Assembly: GCA_027579435.1 (NCBI GenBank)
Contig: JANBPK010000079.1
Location: 1-11,423, forward strand
Origin: Candolleomyces eurysporus
Lineage: Eukaryota; Basidiomycota; Agaricomycetes; Agaricales; Psathyrellaceae
Direction of reading: 5' to 3'
DNA: 11,423 nucleotides
Below the pieces are notes generated by a model that saw only the letters and a program-made list of their open reading frames with translations, was not told the origin of the DNA and searched no databases. A program made the translations under genes and the position numbers. Shown in pieces: positions 1 to 6,477 of the stretch (positions are counted from its first letter, which is position 1; every line of letters begins with the position of its first letter).

Positions 1-667
1 GGTGGGGGTGCGGGCAAGGACGCGGTGGAGGGTGGGGAGAAGCTCGGCATTGGTGAAAAGACCGACACACTCGGGCTCGTTGAGCGAGTGAGCGAGACCA
101 TCTTCGCCTAGAGTGTCGTACGCGGTTGCGATGGTGGTAGAGATGGACCCGCATGCGTGCGCCATGATCTGCCAGTTGGGACTGCAATCCGACGCGTCAA
201 CGAGCGCTTCCACAGCAACCGCAGCCTGCTACGTACCTGGTCTGAGCATAGATGTTGAACACGTCCTTGTCGGTGACACCTAGGTGGAGGAGCCCACGCG
301 CGACCTCTGAAACTGCCTCCTTGACCTCGATGAAGGTCAAGTATTTGTACGGGCTGAGTTCGAAGTATTTCCATTTCTTCTTCTCCTTGACCTCCTTGCC
401 CTCGACTACCTTCGTGACCTCCTTCTCCTCCTCAATAGTATCGACGACGTCGCGCCAGCCCACAGCCGGACGTGATCCGTGGGTGCGAGCAGCATACTCG
501 ACGATCTCGTATACGGTCTTGACGCCGTCCACTGGATACTGGACGAGGTCGCCATCCTTGACAAGCGAGCAGCGACGAATGCCACCCTCGCCTGTCTTCT
601 CCGGCTTGGAGAACTCGTAGGAGCCGTCACTGTAGTAGCCTCGTTTGTTGGTGAGCACCTTGGCCAT
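1..667 (-). CDS. Long-chain fatty acyl-CoA synthetase (Faa1/Faa4-type), N-terminal part, cut by window edge
   Basis: This gene would activate long-chain fatty acids to acyl-CoA with ATP, feeding lipid synthesis, beta-oxidation and protein acylation. The start is the ATG at 667-665, in a good context (ATC before ATG, G after). Exon 1 is 667-237 (143 codons plus 2 nt), the intron is 236-182 (55 nt, donor GTACGT, acceptor TTGCAG), and exon 2 runs from 181 off the edge, giving about 204 residues of an expected 680-700. Features typical of fungal members are the opening MAKVLTNKRGYYSDGSYEF, a Lys/Glu-rich insert before KYFELSPYKYLTF, and across the splice junction NIYAQTSPNWQIMAHACGS followed by the STTIATAYDTLGEDGL block that leads into the AMP-binding domain. 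The ATP-binding signature itself lies outside the window. The family is confident; the choice among Faa paralogues is not. Confidence 0.93.
182..236 (-). other. Intron 1 of the acyl-CoA synthetase gene
   Basis: The minus-strand donor GTACGT follows ACCAG and the acceptor is GATTGCAG. Splicing joins AG to T and makes the codon for Ser in the conserved stretch AQTSPNWQIM. Unspliced reading goes out of the family frame and soon stops. Confidence 0.9.
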
Positions 668-1476
668 GATGGGGGTGGAGGAGAAAGAGCAGTTGGGGTC
701 CGTCGCAAATGTCTGCGTTCATGTATGGCAGTCTCCCGAGCCAAGGGACCTGTCTTGGCACGTGATCGGGACTTGCCGACGTGGGTATCGACCGACGTCC
801 TCCCCACAATGCTTCTTGTACAGACCTTTCCTTCAGCCTTTGAGCTTGGTTCTGGTACTTCAGAGTCCACCTAGGATCGGCTCTCTGCTGGTCACATCCT
901 CCAAAACCCTTTGGTCTGCTTGCAGGTTTTCTATGCCTGAGAAACTCTATCGGCTTGGCATAATGGTCGCTTGATCTTGGCTGATTGCCCAGAATATCCC
1001 CGCCCCCTATATGATGTGGGGAACTAGCCCCCGATCACCTTCCAGTGTCTCGTTATATCCGTCTGAGATCGTGGAGAACGTCTAGCTGGAATGCAGACAA
1101 AGCAGCTGGCCTCGACGAGCTCGAGGTTCTTGAAACCAGCGCTTGGCATATCCTCTTTACATCCATCGAGCCAAAGAAAGTCTCTAGCGGAATGCCGTAC
1201 CTATATATTGAACGGTCTTGAGCATTTGACTTGGCCTGTCATCAACAGCTTGGGACCCTGTTCATCAGTTGTCAATATCGCATTCTGTTGTCCAGTGACC
1301 ATGTCTTTAGACGCCGTCTACATCCGCTCAGCCCCAGAAAGACAAGGAAACAGGGGACAGGAGCCTAAAATAATGAACCTAGGTTCCTCCCGCAGGTCGA
1401 ATGACGCGTCCCTGATCGCCTATGACTCGCTAAATATACAAATGTCACTGTGGTCCATGGCTAACGTGTTCCGTCC
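668..1476. other. Upstream region of the acyl-CoA synthetase; no gene recognised
   Basis: The part next to 667 must hold the 5' leader and promoter of the minus-strand acyl-CoA synthetase. The rest contains only short open frames without family resemblance. The longest is a 129-codon plus-strand frame at 1091-1480, whose composition does not look coding. I found no tRNA, terminal repeats or transposase remnant. Confidence 0.5.
759..764. promoter_or_regulatory. E-box-like palindrome CACGTG upstream of the acyl-CoA synthetase
   Basis: The perfect palindrome CACGTG lies 92 nt upstream of the acyl-CoA synthetase ATG. bHLH factors in fungi bind this core. The position fits a proximal promoter element, but a 6-mer can occur by chance and no transcription start is known. 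Confidence 0.3.
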
Positions 1477-2835
1477 ATGACAAGTCAAAAGCGGCAGCTT
1501 GAAAGAGATGATCGCACGAGACTGAAGCTCCGAGTGCCCAGGTAGGGCAACCCGTCATTGCCTCATTCATCAACCCTTTCGACTCTTATCCACCCTGAGT
1601 CCGAATCCAGCGTCCAACGTCCCCGACACCTAGACACACCGGCGTTCGTTCGAACTCATATGGCTACCCGAAACGTGTATTATCCTGTGTAACGCGTGTC
1701 AACTAGTGCGCTATCTTGAATCCCAACTGAATTCATCTCGTCAAGTCCTGTCAGTTAAGAGATTTAAGTTTCATTTCACAGTCAAATAAGGAGTTGCATG
1801 AGTCGGGATGACACAAGCAGGAAATCCTTTTCGAACGGGATCTCTTATCTTATCCTCAATGACGTGTAAGATATGGGATCGGGCTAGGAAATGTTAACCA
1901 TCTCGATCGATGCTGCGAATGTGCACAGACAGATCCCTTCATATCGCGGTCAGCGTTCGTTCTCTCGACCGTCTCCTTTGCTTGAAGCTATGCTCTCATA
2001 TCCCGCTGACGAGTTCATTGACAACATCGCACAAAAACTCGCCACACGGCCTATGATTTACGACGAACGCAAACGCTCCGTCTGGCCTCTCAGCACAGAA
2101 TCGCAGGAGGCCCTGACCGTCCTGGAGGTCTGGGACAGTCCAGTGACGTTTTGCAACGGCAAACCCATACTTGAGATCCCTCCCACGCCTTTATGGTTTG
2201 CCAAGAGTTCTCCCGCACTGGACTGGCGTAAACAGGAGACTCTCAAGAACGATACGACGCCGGGAAGACCGATCAACAAACCCATGAACAAGAGATTCGC
2301 CTTTGGGCCCAACGACGATGGGGAGGAGCCTGCGCTGTTGAACTGGATCTGGCCAGCTCGCACACATTATTTGTTATTCCTGCCTCAACTGCGGGAAACT
2401 GCAGAACGATCCCGAGAGAAGGCATGGGTTGACACATGCAGCTCCGGGAAATTTACCACTTTACCGACCTCCAACCCATCTAACCCGAAAGCCAGCTCAG
2501 CTGGGGCTACGTTCAATGATTCGCCAGCGTGGGCCAAACTTGCGAACGATCAAAGGTGAATCCACTTCGCTTCTTGCGAGGGATGCCTAGGTGTCTCTTC
2601 CCCCCGTCACTCATTACAACCGTTCAGTGTTATAATGTTCTCCACAAGAAGGGTCAGTTCTCAAGATAATGAAAAACCTCAATCCAGTTGCCGATGCGGT
2701 TCAGGACAACATCGTGACGTTCCTGCTATCGTCGGTCCAGCAGAGTTTCGTTGTATTGGCAATCTGAAACCGCTATTTAGCACTGAATTCGGTAGATCTC
2801 CTGGTGAATGCTCACAGCTTTGGGTCCCTCACTGA
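1477..2835 (+). CDS. Possible multi-exon hypothetical protein (very tentative model)
   Basis: I do not recognise this protein. The best evidence is a 222-codon open frame, 1891-2559, beginning MLTISIDAANVHRQI and containing PADEFIDNIAQKLATRPM and WPARTHYLLFLPQLRETAE; its codon choice looks coding. It ends just after a donor-like AG|GTGAAT (2556). Removing 2556-2627 (72 nt, acceptor GTTCAG) joins it in frame to 2628-2835. Upstream, an ATG at 1477 opens a 21-codon exon-like segment (MTSQKRQLERDDRTRLKLR) ending AG|GTAGGG. Removing 1542-1610 extends it to 1674. The link between 1674 and the 1891 frame is not resolved, because an in-frame TAG lies at 1885. It may be a real lineage-specific gene, two genes, or chance frames. 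Confidence 0.27.
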
Positions 2836-3382
2836 CAGAGCTTGGATTTGCTGCGATTGACAAAGATTCATCAGCGGGTCGTCTCTGATCTGAGAAAGCT
2901 TTGGTGTGCAATTGCTCTCGATGACGGTCGTGAGGTTAGTCCAATCACCAGCAAAATTTTGCTAAAGAAGTTGTCAGCAACTGTTACTATCTCTCTGAGT
3001 TGCTGCACTTGTGCATACAGCCGGCCGTTAGACTGATTAGAAGCGGAACCGCGCCTTTGTTCATGTTGCAGGGGAATGCTATATGCGCTCGGGATCGATG
3101 CCTCAGGAGTCGCATTCTAATTTGGCGTTGCCCGTCGCACGCGTCATTGAGGTTCAGGGCAGGGGAAAGCTGGTAGGCGTCAGTTCGCGCTCACTTAGAA
3201 AGGTACAAAAGTTCCGCACTGCCCATGCCGGCTCGGGTATCACGCTGAGCGCCAATAGCTGATTGGCTCTAAGCGAGCTCCAGATGTCGCCCCCTGTGAG
3301 AAGATATCACGTTGCTGGGATAGCGCGCGTGGATGGTAGTTGAGAAGAGAGTGGGAGGAAGAAGGGATGAAAGGACGAGACC
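2836..3382. other. Region with decayed-looking short frames and promoter-like sequence
   Basis: From 2842 to 3036 there is an open plus-strand frame without an ATG (contains TKIHQRVVSDLRKLWCAIA), in the same frame as the preceding open stretch and separated from it by a TGA at 2833. From 3060 to 3382 I see no coding signal, only the CCAAT palindrome at 3251 and a purine-rich stretch at about 3342-3380. It could be the 3' end of a disrupted gene followed by a promoter. Confidence 0.35.
3251..3267. promoter_or_regulatory. Mirror-image pair of CCAAT boxes (GCCAAT-5 nt-ATTGGC)
   Basis: GCCAAT and its exact reverse complement ATTGGC are separated by AGCTG. This gives two CCAAT boxes pointing in opposite directions, and equally a potential 6-bp hairpin stem. 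The HAP2/3/5 (NF-Y) complex binds CCAAT in fungi. It lies 116 nt upstream of an ATG in good context at 3383, which fits a promoter, though no gene there is firmly established. Confidence 0.4.
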
Positions 3383-3565
3383 ATGGATTCGAACTGTATA
3401 GTTCTTCAAATTCTCAGATCAATATTTCAAGGTCCGGCCCAATGCCGTTCCATGCCGCGATTAACCATCGAAGCGCGCACCGATTCGAAGGAAGGCAAGT
3501 CTTGCCAGAAAAGTCATGAGTTGTGTCTAGAATCTCGGTCGTCAAACCGGTTGTTATTTATGTAG
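3383..3565 (+). CDS. Small hypothetical ORF, 60 codons, weak support
   Basis: The ATG at 3383 sits in a strong initiation context (ACC before, G after), downstream of a paired CCAAT element and a purine-rich leader-like stretch. The 60-residue product begins MDSNCIVLQILRSIFQ, is Ser/Arg/Lys-rich later, and matches nothing I know. It could be the first exon of a longer gene, but I find no convincing donor and continuation. Chance occurrence remains quite possible. Confidence 0.2.
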   Translation: MDSNCIVLQILRSIFQGPAQCRSMPRLTIEARTDSKEGKSCQKSHELCLESRSSNRLLFM

Positions 3566-4207
3566 TAGTCAGGGAGTAGTTCCTATCAAGAGTGTAAGCA
3601 TGAGAAAAATCGCGACTTATCCAACACCCCATTCAATCAGAGACACATACACTCATATCTGCAACACTATTTCGGGCAGATGCATTCAGTGCGCTGACTA
3701 CCGTCTATTCAATAAGAAGACGCGCTCCCAGGGTCCACAAAATTTCCACTTGAAGTCGAAATTGGTAATAGTATGTACTGTACACTGGATGCAATTCTGG
3801 TCAAGTGCTACTTGCCCGCTTGAGTGTGGTATTATAAAGGTGGTTACGGGTTTTAAAACGTACATCTAGCGTAAAATTTACTTCGTCCATACAAAATACC
3901 CTCAGCTTGCCCGCGCCAAGTCCACAAGGGCTTCAAACGCCGAAGGGGGACACCGAGCGCTTGATGGAAACGGTTATCGTTACGCGGTGTGCTCGGCGAA
4001 GGGCACATCACCGTGGAGAGGTCGCAGCAGAAAATCTGTAAAATGGTGGCAATGTATATAGCTTGCTTATGCTCATGGCGTTGGCCTAAGCGGCAGGATA
4101 GTGGGGGAGAGGAAGGGGGGAAGGGGGAGGTGTCGTGAATCCAGGGAAAATAATGCGTTGGTATCATAAACAGGGTATCTCTTTGTTTCTTGCGAGTGGT
4201 AATTTAA
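3566..4207. other. Region downstream of the membrane-protein gene; no gene recognised
   Basis: The right-hand part is presumably the 3' UTR of the minus-strand membrane-protein gene. It holds short chance frames on both strands (plus 3600-3869, minus 4167-3853) with no family resemblance, and a G-rich tract at 4101-4130. Confidence 0.45.
4101..4130 (+). other. G-rich purine tract
   Basis: A 30-nt stretch contains G runs of 5, 2, 6, 5 and 2 separated by A/G spacers. It would be C/T-rich in the minus-strand transcript just beyond the membrane-protein stop codon. Quadruplex potential is limited to imperfect or two-tetrad forms, because only three runs reach three or more G. Confidence 0.5.
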
Positions 4208-5349
4208 TCATGACCCAGGCTTTTTGCCAGGGAAGGCGCCTCCGAACCATTTTATCGAACTTTTCCGAACAGGAGGAAGCCCTGAGCCAACATATTGTGG
4301 AGGGGGATATCTGAGCTCTTCATCGTCTTCGGGCGGAGGTGGTGGTGGGGCCGGGAACCCTGTTCCGGTGGATGTAGTCCAACCGGTTGAATTTGTTCCT
4401 GGTGTTGGGGGTAGTGGGCGAGCGGATAATGACGGTGTTGGAGATGCGACGCGTGGAATTTCCGGCAGAGGTGGTGGCGGCGCTAGCGGTGGTGTTGAGG
4501 TTCTTGAAGGTTGAGTATGATCGGTACTTGCGCTCGTTGAGACTAACGAGTCGCCACTGAGGTTTCGGAGAAGGGGTTGGTTGATTTGTAGCCTACTGCC
4601 GGGTGAAGGAGAGGTGAGGTTGAAGGGGGTGATTCCTGGCCAGCCCGATGTGGGTGTGTGTGGTTTCTCGCCGCCTGNAAAAAAGGTCGTACCAGTACCG
4701 ATCAGCCAAGGGACAGACTTCTGNAAAAAATAAGTGTACACACCATCGTTATCAGGCGATACGGGTCTGACTCTCCACGTCAAATGATTTCCTCTATTGT
4801 GTTTCCAATAGAAGAAGCCCAGGACCACGAAGAGAACGAAGGCAAGCGATCCAAGGGTTGCACCGACAATGGCACCGGCTGGTACAGANTTTTTTTTCAC
4901 CACCGGGCCTGAGGAGAAATGAGTCTAGGCCGAGCCATCCGTACTGATTGGTGATGAGGAGAGAGTGTTTGCTCGCTGGAAGATCCCCTGAGCTNAAAAA
5001 ATAAAACTCGGCTGCGATTGGCATCTGTCTGGGTTGCTACAAATTTGAAAGCATCGCCGTTGTCCAGGGTGTATGTGGATGTAACCGGAGAGTCCCCAAT
5101 CCCTTCCGCAAAGATATAACCGTACACCTCAACGGATGTGCCTAGCCCAGTCACAAGGGGGGTGAATTTCGATTTGGTGAATAAGAAGGCAGCAGCTGAA
5201 GTACCTTCAAAGTCAAGCCGAGCGGTCGCACCCGTCGTCGAAGTGACTGTGAGGGTGTTGTTAAACGAAGCGGACGAGTCTTCTGGTGTCCAGCCAGAGT
5301 CAGAGTACGTGACTGATATGTGTCGGTCATCGAGTCTTCGGGAGGTCAT
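4208..5349 (-). CDS. Single-pass membrane protein with extracellular beta-rich domain and proline-rich tail (N-terminus unresolved)
   Basis: With start ATG 5349 and the N's at 4995 and 4889 left out, exon 1 (5349-4744) joins exon 2 (4674-4208) to give 356 residues. The intron is 4743-4675 (donor GTGTGT, CTGAT branch-like site, T6-CAG acceptor). Residues 6-145 resemble agaricomycete ectodomains: DDRHISVTYSDSGW, a central ATARLDFEGTSAAAFLF block, VEVYGYI, and a closing LPASKHSLLITNQ then WLGLDSFLL. The TM helix is about 158-181 (AIVGATLGSLAFVLFVVLGF), followed by basic YWKHNRGN. The tail is Ser/Thr/Pro-rich with PPPPLP, APPPPPPEDDEE and a PPxY (PPQY). No signal peptide is visible: the frame stays open upstream to 5580 without an ATG, so a 5' exon is probably missing. 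A surface or wall role is inferred. Confidence 0.68.
4675..4743 (-). other. Intron of the membrane-protein gene (proposed)
   Basis: The donor is G|GTGTGT, GGCTGATC serves as a branch-like site, and the acceptor is TTTTTT(N)CAG. Both N's here (4724, 4678) follow T6 and precede CAG. The stretch reads through only if both N's are real bases. If they are pads, as elsewhere in this gene, reading through hits TGA, so splicing is required. An alternative acceptor is the first T6-N-CAG at 4721. Confidence 0.55.
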
Positions 5350-5580
5350 GAGAATCCAGAAATTGCGTAGAGACGCAACGTGGCGGTAATTGGAAAGGTT
5401 CGGAGGCCTTGAATGTTGACCTACAGAGACTGTGCCATAATCAACCCGAGCTGTCCATGGGCGCTCGGTTATTGCCTTATTTTTCTTCGCCTCGCGTGTC
5501 AGGACGAATTTCGGCCCTGCATCATGCGCAATGTCGGCGTCCGCTCGCCTTTGACACCGATGGTCATGGTGGCGTGGACG

Positions 5581-6477
5581 TCAGGGCACTTTGTTCTAGA
5601 GTTGTTCTTACCTTTTTGCTGCCAGACAATGCAGCGCGGCGCCGTCTTTGGACAGCCAGGGGTAGCCGTGCGCGCTACGTGGGATGTACTTATTTAGGTG
5701 TGCGCAAGGTCGCCATGACATGGAGATCATTTTTTTTCCGCTTCGAAACCTGGGTGAGGATTCTTGGGGGATGTCAACATTGTCAAGACCTTTGACTGGA
5801 TCCACTGTTTGCGTCCACTATGTGTGCACTTGGACTGGGTGGTTTTAGCCACGAATGTTTGCATCAGTACTGTTGGTAGGAGGTATTTTGGAAACAAGGA
5901 CTTACGAATGGGCCCGAAGTGACTGAATTAGGCTAGCTTTGACTACTCTGGCTCTGGAAGCTTTCTCTCGTGAGCTAAAAAGTGATTTGCCTTGTTAGTA
6001 GCCTTTGAGCTATTCACCATAGGGATGTTCCAGACTTTTCCTGGTGGGTCGGAATACCTTCACGGCAACACATACGTCAAGTCAACGTGTTCCCAACCCG
6101 TTGTAGCTGTCCAAGCGAAGCTAGTAGGGAAGGTCCGGGAATATACCGCCGGTGGCGCCGTCGATGGATTGATCCTAGCCTCGTTGCAGATAAGATTAGG
6201 GTAGCTGAGGAAAGGCTAACAAAGTCTGAAATATATGGGGAGACGGACACGCTTCATTAAAATCGCTCTCTGGTTCGCTTTGACTGGAACGGCTGTACAA
6301 TGCTGGAATAACACAGGTGGGGCATCGCATTGCAGTAAAAATCCCGGAGATGCCGCACATGCCAGCCGGCCGGTGGTTGATGGCCCCGCGAAGATAAGCT
6401 GTTGTCGCGGCGAGACCCGAAGATAACTTCCCGGCATCAACGGAAAGGTGCCTAATTCAATATTTCTCTGGCCAAAT
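5581..6477. other. Divergent intergenic region between the membrane-protein gene and NST1
   Basis: The two flanking genes are transcribed away from each other, so this interval should hold both promoters and probably the missing 5' exon of the minus-strand gene. A minus-strand open frame 5805-5608 ends at a canonical donor-like AAAAG|GTAAGA (GT at 5611-5610), but I could not splice it in frame to the ectodomain. On the plus strand a 63-codon ORF at 6235-6426 precedes NST1. No repeats or RNA genes are seen. Confidence 0.5.
6235..6426 (+). CDS. Small ORF with signal-peptide-like start, or upstream ORF of NST1
   Basis: It encodes 63 residues. MGRRTRF is followed by a hydrophobic stretch (IKIALWFALTGTAV) and then four cysteines (about 23, 33, 56, 57) in a polar remainder, which resembles a tiny secreted peptide. 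It ends 51 nt before the first NST1 ATG, so it could equally be an upstream ORF in the NST1 leader, or chance. No family is recognised. Confidence 0.18.
   Translation: MGRRTRFIKIALWFALTGTAVQCWNNTGGASHCSKNPGDAAHASRPVVDGPAKISCCRGETRR

Noticed and set aside
1091..1480. Plus-strand 129-codon frame as a gene
   Set aside because: The amino acid composition is noise-like, there is no motif or promoter signal, and it overlaps the better start of the tentative gene at 1477.
1638..1656. Second TTCGAAC-type T-loop-like motif on the plus strand
   Set aside because: No pairing arms around it; it is read better as part of a possible exon or as chance.
3376..3396. tRNA B-box-like sequence on the minus strand (GTTCGAATCC)
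   Set aside because: The flanking bases do not form a 5-bp T stem, and no acceptor stem, anticodon arm or clear A-box is found at the right distance.
3833..3839. TATAAAG as a plus-strand TATA box
   Set aside because: No gene follows it on the plus strand; it lies in the region downstream of a minus-strand gene, so chance is the simplest reading.
4224..4514. Plus-strand glycine-rich 96-codon frame
   Set aside because: It is antisense to the proline-rich tail of the minus-strand membrane protein.
6448..6477. NST1 start at 6448
   Set aside because: The codon there is GTG, which is not expected as a start in a nuclear fungal gene; the first in-frame ATG is 6478.
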